Source: Lithodes maja (lineage: Eukaryota > Arthropoda > Malacostraca > Decapoda > Lithodidae). Taken from it: a DNA stretch of 64,000 nt. Under the pieces are notes generated by a model. That model did not search any database, was not told the origin of the DNA, and saw only the letters and a list, made by a program, of their open reading frames with translations. This document shows positions 42,516 through 52,915 of this stretch, piece by piece. The position numbers were made by a program, and so were the translations under genes. The stretch spans positions 34,436 through 98,435 of the forward strand of contig JBAKBP010007588.1 of assembly GCA_037953745.1 (NCBI GenBank), given 5' to 3'. Each line of letters starts with the position of its first letter. Position 1 is the stretch's first letter.

Positions 42516-44372
42516 TGTGACGCATGTCGAGTATGAGCATGCTGTACAGAACGCCCAGTCAGGCCCCACCCTCGCTAGGATCGTCAGGGCAGGAACTTTG
42601 GCTGTAGTCTGTGTAGAGTTTCCTAACTCAGTTTATGTGAACCGTTGTACTATAAGTATTATCATTATGTATTTTGTTTTCTTCTAAGTCAACGAGTTCT
42701 ATTTTATATCATTAGATATAAGTATTGTGTGTGGGACTTATATGTAATGATGAGAGGAGAGAGAGAGAGATATTACGTAACGGGGATCAGTGAGTGCGCC
42801 ACGCGGGCCGGTAGGCCTAATTCCCTCCTCCCTCCTCCCTTCCTCCCTTTCAGCGCGTGGGAAGTTCTTTGTCGATCCCAGATTGAGAGAGAATATGACG
42901 TCATGATTGCCAGTGGGCGGTCCTTAAGTAGTTTGAGATATGCCGCTAGAGGGCCGAGTATAAAAAGAGAGGTTCTTGCCACCATTTCTTCAGAACTCAT
43001 CAGGCAAAGCGACCTCTCATATCCCTTGCAACTATCCATATTCTTCCGACTGATGTGAACTTTCTCTACTCTCTGAACAGCCTATCTTCTTCTCTTCTCG
43101 TCCCTGTTTAACCTCCATGACCCCTTTGGTGCAGATTTAGTCAGCCAAAGTATTATCGCTTGAGTTCTCACGAGATAAGTGCCTGTTAGATAGCCTATTT
43201 TTGGAAGGGTTAACTAGAATAGGATTGATTGATGTTTGTTGCACTCGTATATGCATTTCCCTGTGTGCGATTATTCATGTTCCTGTTTTCTGCTGGTTTA
43301 GGCAATGCTAGACTGGGATAGGGTTTCTGAGTTGTGATTTCCTATGGGTACTAGGTTGCGGTTGAACCAGTACAATTGCAACGGAGACGTGGAACGCCTA
43401 GGTGGTCTTTCTGACTGTGTACCGTGGGAGTTTAGCACTGTGTTGCGAGTGAGGGCTTTTGCCTGTGCCACCCAACACTGTGCTATCTCATTTGCTTGAC
43501 TTTGAGAGGATCGCCAGGAGAGAACCAGATACTAGTGATCTGGATCTCTCAAGAGAGCATCCCGTCAATTACCGTAATTTGGCCGCACAGTCTTAAGGAC
43601 CTCGCTAGGCTACGAGCCGCTTGCTCAGCCATTGTCTCTTAACCTTAGATATCCCAGCTAGACTTTGCTCGACCAGCAGATACAGCATAGTATTGAAGCT
43701 TCTCCTTATGTATATTATTGTTTAAGCACTATTGATTTCATGTGTGGCACGCTTAGCTACTTCAGAGATTAGTGGCCCACGAGCACAATCTTAGTAGGCT
43801 ATTGCCAGTGCATTGTCGGAGTACTTCTTCTTAATGTTTGCCATATCCTATTGCTTATTCTTATAATTCTTCTTATGTCAATTTAAAGCCTTTAATTACC
43901 AGTGAGTTATTCATTAAATTGCTGTTCAAAATCCGATACTTACTTCTTATGAGTATTCGAGAAGCATCTAACTTATCAGAAGATTCCTTGCTTGATGCTC
44001 GAGGACTATTGTTTAACGTAACGTAATAGTGCCGATCCGAAGTAGAGGGTGGAGGACTTCTTAAGTTCTTAGTTCAAGGGTGGATTACTTCGGCTTCGGC
44101 CAACACTATTCTTTAGTGTTGTAGTACTTTCTTCTTTGTTTGATTGTTGACCAGACTAGATAACTCCCGTCTTGTTATTAGTCTGTTGTGTAAAACGCTA
44201 GTACCGAGTTCTTGTATACCCCGTTATAGCAGATAGAACTCTGGAGGGTAGTGGCGTTTTTTGTTCGGCTGGCAGTACTCTGGGGTTGGGATCGTGTGTT
44301 TCCGTTGTGGCAGCGAGCCATACTCGAGTCCTGTGTAAGAGCCCTAGTGTACCCGAGTGCCCGGTCGTAACA
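42516..44372 (+). mobile_element. Solo LTR of the Gmr1-like Ty3/gypsy family
   Basis: The 1857-bp block begins TGTGACGC, ends CGGTCGTAACA and is flanked by GGTT duplications (42512-42515 and 44373-44376). It interrupts a minisatellite unit exactly ('CTAAGGTT|...|GGTTTTACAGC'). Its start, its end and about 150 bp before the end ('GATAGAACTCTGGAGGGTAG', 'GTGGCAGCGAGCCAT') correspond to the LTR at 57032-58832. No internal region is present, so this is a recombination remnant. A TATAAAAAG box lies at 42959-42967 on the same strand. TG...CA ends and a 4-bp duplication suit Ty3/gypsy. Confidence 0.85.
42959..42967 (+). promoter_or_regulatory. TATA box of the solo LTR
   Basis: TATAAAAAG within the LTR, about 445 bp from its 5' end. 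An initiator-like TTCAGAACT lies about 25-30 bp downstream. A plausible core promoter; activity is not shown. Confidence 0.45.
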
Positions 44373-45736
44373 GGTTTTACAGCACGTATACACATCCTGG
44401 CTTCCAGATATATGACTGGTATTAACCCGTACAGTACCTAAGGTTTTACAGCACGTATACACATCCTGGCTTCCAGATATATGACTGGTATTAACCCGTA
44501 CAGTACCTAAGGTTTTACAGCACGTATACACATCCTGGCTTCCAGATATATGACTGGTATTAACCCGTACAGTACCTAAGGTTTTACAGCACCCATACAC
44601 ATCCTGGCTTCCAGATATATGACTGGTATTAACCCGTACAGTACCTAAGGTTTTACAGCACGTATACACATCCTGGCTTCCAGATATATGACTGGTATTA
44701 ACCTGTACAGTACCTAAGGTTTTACAGCACCCATACACATCCTGGCTTCCAGATATATGACTGGTATTAACCCGTACAATACCTAAGGTTTTACAGCACG
44801 TATACACATCCTGGCTTCCAGATATATGACTGGTATTAACCCGTACAGTACCTAAGGTTTTACAGCACGTATACACATCCTGGCTTCCAGATATATGACT
44901 GGTATTAACCTGTACAGTACCTAAGGTTTTACAGCACCCATACACATCCTGGCTTCCAGATATATGACTGGTGTTAACCCGTACAGTACCTAAGGTTTTA
45001 CAGCACGTATACACATCCTGGCTTCCAGATATATGACTGGTATTAACCCGTACAGTACCTAAGGTTTTACAGCACGTATACACATCCTGGCTTCCAGATA
45101 TATGACTGGTATTAACCCGTACAGTACCTAAGGTTTTACAGCACGTATACACATCCTGGCTTCCAGATATATGACTGGTATTAACCCGTACAGTACCTAA
45201 GGTTTTACAGCACGTATACACATCCTGGCTTCCAGATATATGACTGGTATTAACCCGTACAGTACCTAAGGTTTTACAGCACGTATACACATTCTGGCTT
45301 CCAGATATATGACTGGTATTAACCCGTACAGTACCTAAGGTTTTACAGCACGTATACACATCCTGGCTTCCAGATATATGACTGGTATTAACCCGTACAG
45401 TACCTAAGATTTTACAGCACGTATACACATCCTGGCTTCCAGATATATGACTGATATTAACCCGTACAGTACCTAAGGTTTTACAGCACGTATACACATC
45501 CTGGCTTCCAGATATATGACTGGTATTAACCCGTACAGTACCTAAGGTTTTACAGCACGTATACACATCCTGGCTTCCAGATATATGACTGGTATTAACC
45601 CGTACAGTACCTAAGGTTTTACAGCACCCATACACATCCTGGCTTCCAGATATATGACTGGTATTAACCCGTACAGTACCTAAGGTTTTACAGCACGTAT
45701 ACACATCCTGGCTTCCAGATATATGACTGGTATTAA

Positions 45737-45946
45737 CCCGTACAGTACCGGAGACGCCCTTTTCATCATATTCTGGCAACCATTAGACGATTGTATTCAG
45801 CTTAGGAAGGATCTCTAGCAATAATAAGGCTTCATACTATCTCAAACAAACCTTGTTAACTATCACAGATCCTTCCTAAGCTGCATAATATCGTCTAAAT
45901 ATGGCTAGAATAAGATCTAACACACGTCGCTGGTACTCAAAGGGGT
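45737..45946. mobile_element. MITE2 copy
   Basis: After TTAA (45733-45736): CCCGTACAGTACCGGAGACG, then 'TTAGACGATTGTATTCAGCT'. The right arm is 'CCTTCCTAAGCTGCATAATA' and 'GTCGCTGGTACTCAAAGGGG'. The two arms are mutually inverted; the right TTAA is decayed to TAAA. 210 bp. Confidence 0.8.
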
Positions 45947-45991
45947 AAAGTTTGCAAGTCTAATTTATATGAGCCGCAATACCTTTGTTAA

Positions 45992-46357
45992 GGGGAGATG
46001 GGCCGTTTTTTGGGGTCTCCCTTCTCCCGCGTGTTTAGCCCCATTAGTTTTCAGATTTGTTGACGCTTGGCCCATTAGTTTGACGATTTTAACACCTTTC
46101 ACCCCATTTCGTTGTCATTTTCAAGACCTTTAGTGCCATTTAGGTGTTGATTTTCTCCTGGCGAGCGATAGCAACCCTGTAATTTTAAGAGAAACTGGCA
46201 TTTGGCCGGGAAATTGTTTCACCGAAAAATGTAAAAGAAATCTTGAAAGGGTGTCTAGGGGGTGTTATCTACAGTTTGATGGAGGTCTAGGGAGGAAACT
46301 AAATAATAAATGAATTGATGAATAAAAAGACCAACAACTATCCACTTTCTCCTCACC
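45992..46357 (+). mobile_element. MITE1 copy between two MITE2 copies
   Basis: TTAA at 45988-45991, start GGGGAGATGGGCCG; core 'CTGGCGAGCGATAGCAACC' and 'TTGATGGAGGTCTAGGGAGG'. The right end 'TTTCTCCTCACCCC' runs into the next MITE2 with the shared TTAA lost. Confidence 0.75.
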
Positions 46358-46563
46358 CCCTTCTATACCGGCGAGGTCTTTTCAATTATGTTCTGGCTAC
46401 TATTAGACGATCTTATTCAATATAAATAGGGCTTCCAGCAATAAACAGGCTTCCAACTATCTCACTTAACCATTTTTACTGCCACAAATCCTTCTCAAAC
46501 TGCACAAAATCGTTTAAACATAGCTAGAAAAATATACAAAAGACGTTGCCGGTACCGAAGGGG
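46358..46563. mobile_element. MITE2 copy
   Basis: 'CTTCTATACCGGCGAGGTC', 'AGACGATCTTATTCAATATA', then right arm 'AAATCCTTCTCAAACTGC' and 'ACGTTGCCGGTACCGAAGGG' before TTAA (46564-46567). Confidence 0.75.
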
Positions 46564-46683
46564 TTAAGAGTGGTGATATCAGTGAATTTCTGAACATAAA
46601 CGTGCTACAGAAAATATATGATGCCTTGGTGATATCAAACATATAGATTTATCGCCATTTCTGTGGAGTTGTGAGTAAGAATT

Positions 46684-46723
<40 letters not shown>

Positions 46724-47270
46724 TAAAAAAGATGAATTCAGTTGTAATTCAAGTTATTTTTGTTTTACTCTCGTGTACAAAGTTAAGTTGTTTATTTTTT
46801 GTTCTGTTTATTTTTATTTTTGTATTTATTTCTACTCTTTGCATCTCGACAGTATAATTTTTATTGCGTGTATAAATTTCCGTAGCCCCCCAGGCACACT
46901 ATACATAATGGATGTTCTTTACTTTGTGGCATTTTCGTATGATAATAACTCGTGTAAGAAATAAGCCTCCATTATATGAATAATTAAATTACTTGGCACG
47001 ACTTCAAAAAAAATTCTTGAGTACTTAAGGGTATTGTCTGTGAATGTACTGGTGTGTGTGTGTGTGTGGTGTGTGTGTGTGTGTGTGTGTGTGTGTTGTG
47101 TGTGTTGGGTGTGTGTCTGTGTGTTATGTGTGTGTAAGAGAGAGAGAGAGTGAGAGTAAGTGAGTTTGGATTAAAAGAAACACTGAATTACAACAAAACG
47201 TTTTCGCACCATGTAACAAATAATTGACTAACTACGTTTGCCAAAAGGAAATATTATTATATAGTTACTA
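46564..47270. other. Intergenic, microsatellite-bearing
   Basis: (GA)n at about 46687-46720, interrupted (GT)n at about 47051-47132 and (GA)n at about 47138-47151. No gene, RNA or transposon end recognised in the rest. Confidence 0.7.
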
Positions 47271-47274
47271 TTAA

Positions 47275-47649
47275 GAGGAGAGTTTTTTTTTTTTTTTTTT
47301 TATAAATTAAGTTATACATTTATTATTTTAGGTTCCTCGCTAGACCTCCCTCAAACTTAGAAAAACACCCCCTAGACCCCCTCTCAATATACAGTATACA
47401 GTATGTGTACATTTTTCGGTAGAAAATGTCCCGGCCGAAGGCCGGTTCCTCTTAAAATTACAGGCTCGCTATTGATCGCCAGGAAAGAATCGACACCTAA
47501 ATGGCACGATTGATCTTAAAATTGACAACAAAATGGAGCTAAAGGGGTTAAAATCGCACAACTAATGGGTCGAACATAATTGTTTTCTTCAAAACTAACG
47601 GGGGTAAGCACAAAGGAGAAAGGGGTTCAGAAAGACGACCCACCTCCCC
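47275..47649 (-). mobile_element. MITE1 copy, TTAA on both sides
   Basis: TTAA at 47271-47274 and 47650-47653; start GAGGAGAG followed by a T-run, end GACCCACCTCCCC. Contains 'CCGGCCGAAGGCCGGTTCC'. 375 bp, reverse orientation. Confidence 0.8.
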
Positions 47650-47653
47650 TTAA

Positions 47654-47858
47654 CCCCTTCTGTACCGATGACGTCCTTTTCATTATATTCTGACAACTAT
47701 TAGACGATTTTATGCAGCTTAGCAAGGACGTCTACACATTAAACGACTACAGACTATCTCAATTAATCCTTTTACCTACTAAAGACCCTTCTTAAGCTAC
47801 ACAAAATTGTCTAAATATAGCTAGAATAAAAGTAAATAGACGTTGCAGTACAGAAGGA
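47654..47858. mobile_element. MITE2 copy sharing one TTAA with MITE1
   Basis: CCCCTTCTGTACCGATGACG directly after TTAA (47650-47653), 'TTAGACGATTTTATGCAGCT', right arm 'CCTTCTTAAGCTACACAAAA' and 'GCAGTACAGAAGGAG'. The right TTAA is decayed. Confidence 0.8.
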
Positions 47859-47949
47859 GTTATGACATACTATTACTGTTATGAAGTATAACATCTGAGG
47901 TGAAGCCATTGATTTCAGGAGCTGATGATGATGATTGGTGCTTCTGAAT

Positions 47950-48378
47950 GCTTTTGTGCTTGTTTTATGTGGGCCAACTGTTCTATGGGTTCTTCTGTCA
48001 CCTCTTTTGTGCTTGTTTTATGTGGGCCAACTGTTCTATAGGTTCTTCTGTCACCTCTGTTGTGCTTGTTTTATGTGGGCCAACTGTTCTATGGGTTCTT
48101 CTGTCACCTCTTTTGTGCTTGTTTTATGTGGGCCAACTGTTCTATGGGTTCTTCTGTCACCTCTTTTGTGCTTGTTTTATGTGGACCAACTGTTCTATGG
48201 GTTCTTCTGTCACCTCTTTTGTGCTTGTTTTATGTGGACCAACTGTTCTATGGGTTCTTCTGTCACCTCTTTTGTGCTTGTTTTATGTGGGCCAACTGTT
48301 CTATGGGTTCTTCTGTCACCTCTTTTGTGCTTGTTTTATGTGGGCCAACTGTGCTATGGGTTCTTCTGTCACCTCTTT
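47950..48378. repeat. 53-bp minisatellite, about 8 copies
   Basis: Unit TGTGCTTGTTTTATGTGGGC plus CAACTGTTCTATGGGTTCTTCTGTCACCTCTT, copies at 53-bp spacing (GTTTTATGTG at 47962, 48015, 48068 and on). All three plus-strand frames stay open because the unit has no stop; the hydrophobic repeat proteins they predict are not credited. Confidence 0.93.
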
Positions 48379-48505
48379 TTCCTTTAGTGTGTCTCTTGCT
48401 GATCCTCCCTACCCCTTGTGGGAGTAAGGGTTGGCTACTGACTGACTGACTGACTGAAGAATGCTAGTATTGCCAAAGTATTAATTAGCCTGTACTTCAA
48501 TTGTT

Positions 48506-48870
48506 TTGTTTATGTGAATGAGGAAGACAAAAGGCAGAACTGCCGGTAGCGAGTGTCTCCTCCTGAGTTGAAAGAGTGACAGGGTCAAACTCAAGGGACG
48601 TTCGAGCTAAAATGCCTGGACGCACGGAGTTTGAAGCAATTTAAGTCATAGGAAGAGGGAAAGACTGATTCTGGGAGAGGGCTCCAGAGCTCAGCAGTTG
48701 AATAAAAGAAAGTCTGAGAAAGGCGTTTCACTCTTGGGTTGGAGAGTTGCACAGAGTAGGGGTGGGATCGTGTTGCAAGACGGGTACTACGTACCCTACG
48801 TAAAGGAGGTGGTATACACTGGGAAAGCTCCGAGGAACATTGATTATTGTAGTAGCGATAGAATAGCGAT
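48506..48870 (-). pseudogene. 5'-truncated jockey-like fragment
   Basis: The minus-strand frame holds 'LFYRYYNNQCSSELSQCIPP', 'SNPRVKRLSQTFFYSTAELW' and 'LPESVFPSSYDLNCFKLRAS', matching the 3' coding end of the family at 26.2-26.6 kb, plus its 3' UTR. About 365 bp. Confidence 0.85.
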
Positions 48871-49283
48871 AGAATACCTTGAGATGTAAATCTATAGACC
48901 CCACCCCCCGCACACACACACAATACACACACACACATACCCATATCCCAATAAACCCAAACAAACACACACATACACTCACCAGCACACATAAACACAG
49001 GACCCAATATACTCACACACACACACCAGCACACACAAACACACTCCCCAGCACACACACACACAATCACAAGCACACACACACACACTCACACTCACAA
49101 GCACAAGCACACACACAACCATAGCCACATGACTCCACACACTCACACACAACCATAGCCACATGACTCCACACACTCACACACAACCACAGACAAAGGA
49201 ACCCCTTCCCCTACACGCACACACACTCGCACACATTCACAATCACACGCACAACCAGACACAGACCCCCTCATCCACTCACA

Positions 49284-49324
<41 letters not shown>

Positions 49325-49422
49325 GTGTAATAAAAGAGTAAGCTACACCTGCCCGAGAAATAGAACCATCCACTTGAAACACCACCACCACCACAGCTGC
49401 TAGTGGTGGTGGCGGTGGTCCC

Positions 49423-49519
<97 letters not shown>
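48871..49519. repeat. CA-rich, then (CT)n microsatellite block
   Basis: Interrupted CA-rich DNA at 48900-49322, including a pure (CA)n at about 49285-49322 and a 51-bp duplication around 'ACAACCATAGCCACATGACT' (49115-49185). Then come a CCA run and (CT)n at 49424-49519. No gene. Confidence 0.9.
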
Positions 49520-50988
49520 AGAAACGGTCATACGAGACAGACTCGTAAATCACTTAGAGGAAAATAACATACTTAAAGATACTCAACACGGCTTTCGTAA
49601 AAAACGTTCCTGTTTAACAAACCTCTTAGACTTCTTCCACGATATCCTCAACCTCTACGATGAGAGAAAAGCTGTAGATATTATATACCTTGATTTTCAA
49701 AAGGCCTTTGACAAAGTTCCCCACAAACGTTTACTGCTAAAACTAAAAGTGCATGGAATACAAGACGGTGTGTTGAAATGGATAGAAAATTGGCTCAGCA
49801 ACAGAAAGCAAAGGGTAGTCATAAACGGTAAGGCATCTAAATGGACCAATGTAAGTAGCGGGGTACCCCAGGGATCGGTACTAGGACCAATTCTCTTTCT
49901 AATTTACATCAACGACATAGATGAGGGTCTCACCTGCATAATCTCAAAATTTGCTGACGATACAAAAATTGCAAATAGCGTACTCTCAAAAGAACAAGTT
50001 GACGATATGCAACACAATCTAGATAAATTGTCATGTTGGGCCCAAATTTGGCAAATGAGTTTCAATGCGGATAAATGTAAAGTACTACATGTCGGATACC
50101 TAAATGAGAAAGCAAACTATTCGATGAATGGCACTCAGCTTAAGAATGTAAACAGAGAAACTGATCTGGGAGTAACAATATCGAGTAACCTAAAACCGAG
50201 TCAACAATGTTCAGAAGTTGTTAAGAAGGCAAACAAAATAATTGGCTTTATAGGCAGGTCATTTGAGCATAAATCCAAAGATGTTATCCTAACCCTTTAC
50301 AATTCCTTAGTCCGCCCTCTTCTGGAATACTGCGTTCAATCCTGGTGCCCTTATTACCAAAAAGATATAAACAAGCTAGAACGAGTTCAACGTAGAGTTC
50401 CCAAATTGATACCTAGCCTAAAGAACAAACCATACGAAGAGCGTCTTAGAGAATTAAATCTATTTCCTTTAACCCAGCGCAGATTAAGAGGCGACTTAAT
50501 TCAAGTGTTCAAAATCATCAAAGGCATCGACAATATGAACTGTAGTAAGTACTTCACTATCGACCAATCTAATTACATGCGGGAAACGGTTGCAAAATTA
50601 TTGGTAAATCTTTTAACTCGCACGAATCTAAGAATTTCTTCTTCAATCAAGTTGTCAACTTGTGGAATAGGCTTCCCCGAGACCTTATAGACTGCAGCAC
50701 CGTTGATTCATTTAAATTCCGCCTAGACAAATATCTCGCATCAAACCCGCGACTGACTGCGTTTGTAAATGAATAACTTATCCTCCCCTCAGTTACTAAC
50801 CCATATGTCCCCTACTAACTTCCTAGTCCTGCCACGTTAGTGGCAGGGCAGTAGTTCCCTTTCCAATGTTCCCTTACCCACTCTAAACCACTGTTTGGAC
50901 ACTTGATCCTCAGTGTTTTGGAGGACAAGCAGCCTAGAAGGGTCACTAGATCTGTTGTTGCTTGATTTCCTTTGTACTCCTTTGTACT
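49520..50988 (+). pseudogene. Second CR1 copy, 5'-truncated, one frameshift
   Basis: It starts inside RT ('ETVIRDRLVNHLEENNILK') right after a (CT)n tract. It continues with 'YLDFQKAFDKVPHKRLLLK', 'GVPQGSVLGPILFLIYIND' and 'KFADDTKIANSVL' in near identity to the intact copy at 20-24 kb. A one-base loss in a G run near 50580 shifts the last ~60 codons and ends the frame at 50690. Similarity continues through the 3' UTR to the CTCCTTTGTACT tail at about 50988, where (CT)n resumes. Catalytic residues are intact but EN and esterase are gone, so it is dead yet young. Confidence 0.92.
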
Positions 50989-51171
50989 CTCTCTCTCTCT
51001 CTCTCTTCTTCTTCTTCACAACACCAATTTCATTTCAATTTAAATGGAAGTCTTGTTTCTGATGCCACCCCTTTCATCGTTTCCGCTCTGTGCCTTTATT
51101 CATTTATTCTCTGTATCTCTTGCTCTCGGTCTGTCTGTATATGCTTCTTGCTCTCTCTCGCTTTTGCTCTC

Positions 51172-51270
<99 letters not shown>

Positions 51271-51319
51271 TGTATATATATATATATAATTATAATTATA
51301 TATGTTAGTAAAGCCAGGT
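50989..51319. repeat. (CT)n and (AT)n microsatellites
   Basis: (CT)n at about 50985-51005 and 51169-51225, then (AT)n at about 51228-51300. The tract separates the CR1 copy from the Penelope-like block. Confidence 0.9.
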
Positions 51320-52915
51320 AATAAATTTTCTTTAATACATACGAGGTTGAAAGAAATGGCAATTTCTGTGTTGGAAATTATATTATTCAAAGTTTCCAAG
51401 TCTCTGATGAGTTTTCGCTGGGTGGCAGGAAGTAGATGAAGGAGATGAGCAAAATTCATGGTGGTACAGGGTTACATAAATGTAAACGATGATACAGGAT
51501 ATACGACGCGTTTCACTGGACAACCAGCATTATCAAGTAAGGATGGAATGATATAAAAGGTAAACATAAAGGGTATATATAGAGGGTGGAGGATCAGAGG
51601 AGGCGAAAAACAGGGGGCAAAAGTCTACTGTTGGTGGAGGGGTATTCTAAGAAGGAGAAAGGGGGGAACCGCTTCACGCATGCGCACTGGATGCGGGATG
51701 GTGGTCGGTTGGTGGGGTCGAAGCTGATTGGCTGCGTGTCGAGGGGCGTGGCCTAAGTTGTGTGGCGCCTGCGGAAGACTAAGCTGAAGGAGGTAGCGCG
51801 GGGGGCTGCGTCAAGGGCACCGGGGGGCGAGGGGGGGTGTTAGGTCCTGTAGGAAAGTGCCTTTTGGCAGAAGGAAGGATCTAAAGGTCCAGAGTTTGGT
51901 TTTTGATGTTGGGATGTAAGGCTTGGATATATAAAGCTTCGAGTATAGGTAATCTCCTTGGGTCACTTTCTTTATCGAGTATGGTGGTGTGTTTCTCTAA
52001 CTCGTTGCGTGTGAGGTGAGGGTGGTTAGGGGCGAGATAGTGGTCTTTGATGGCTCCAGCCTGAAGGTGAAGAGTTAGCCGACGTGAAAGACGAGTCTGC
52101 GTCATACCAATATAGGAATGAGGTCCACAGTCCTCATAAATACAGGTATGTTGGTAAATGACGTGATCGTCGGTCATCGGTCTCTTTATCTTGGTGGAGG
52201 CTGGTTTGTTGCGGAGAACGAGGTTGGAGGTCTTGGGGGATTTGTAATAAATTATTAATTTGATTTTGTTTTCCGGGTTGGTTGGGTGGACATGCTTGGA
52301 GATTATTTCTTTTAAGACGGCCTCGTCATTTTTGTGTTCAGAGGACATGTAATTGCGGTAGAAGATCTTAATTTCATTGGGGGGGGGGTCAATGTTGGGA
52401 GGGCTTTGGGTGTACCATTTTTCAAGATGGTGGTTGATGGTGCTGGAGATGTCGGAGTTGGAGTATCCGTTATTTACTAAAACTTGGGATAGTCTTTCTA
52501 GTTCCTGGTGGGTGTCGGCCCAGGTAGAGCAGTGCGTGAGGGCTCTCCTAACATAGGCGGAGATGGAGGATAGAAGATAACGGCGGGGGCATTCACTATC
52601 GCCGTTGAGGCATTGTCCTGTGTTAGTTGGTTTAATGTAGACGGTGGTTTTGAACCCATGGTCGTTCAGAGCTACGAGGATGTCGAGGAAGGGGAGTTGT
52701 CCATTGTTAGATTTTTCAAAGGTGAAGTTAAGTCCGGAGGAGGTCATGAAGCGACGCTGGAGTTCCTGTAGTTCGTGGAGGTCCTTGATTTGCACGAAGA
52801 TGTCATCCACGTATCTACAGTAGACGGCGGGTCGTTGGGCAGCTAGGAGCTCTTCCTCGATGGTACCCATGAAAAAGTTCGCAAAAAGTACTCCTAGAGG
52901 GCTGCCCATCGCCTC
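51320..52915 (-). pseudogene. Penelope-like element, 5'-truncated (minus copy of a head-to-head pair)
   Basis: The minus-strand frame from about 52910 to 51881 reads the C-terminal half of a Penelope-like RT followed by a GIY-YIG-type endonuclease: 'MGSPLGVLFANFFMGTIEEE', 'YCRYVDDIFV' with both aspartates, 'GQLPFLDILVALNDHGFKTT', then 'HSYIGMTQTRLSRRLTLHLQ' and 'ESDPRRLPILEALYIQALHP'. Downstream (51459-51330) is the N-terminal segment 'HLLPATQRKLIRDLETLNN', as expected of the repeated pseudo-LTR of Penelope-like elements. The RT N-terminal half is missing. Sequence upstream of 'MGSPLG' in this frame is antisense of the facing copy and is not real protein. Confidence 0.88.

Larger units (their letters stand above)
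42302..45755. repeat. 69-bp minisatellite, about 23 copies, split by a solo LTR
   Basis: Unit: GGTTTTACAGCACGTATACA, CATCCTGGCTTCCAGATATA, TGACTGGTATTAACCCGTAC and AGTACCTAA. Three copies lie at 42302-42515 and about 20 at 44373-45755. Unit variants (ACGTAT vs ACCCAT; CCCGT vs CCTGT) alternate, so homogenisation is incomplete. 69 is a multiple of three, so a 533-codon minus-strand frame stays open; this is not accepted as a gene. The last unit merges into MITE2: TTAACCCGTACAGTACC continues as the MITE2 terminus at 45733. Confidence 0.95.

Noticed and set aside
44178..45779. 533-codon minus-strand frame of 23-residue repeats (SHISGSQDVYTCC type)
   Set aside because: It is produced by a 69-bp DNA minisatellite whose unit lacks a stop in this frame. 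Substitutions are not biased to silent sites, it begins inside a MITE and it is split by an LTR.
47935..48449. Three overlapping hydrophobic frames of 129-159 codons
   Set aside because: A 53-bp stop-free repeat opens all three frames; there is no start context or splice support.
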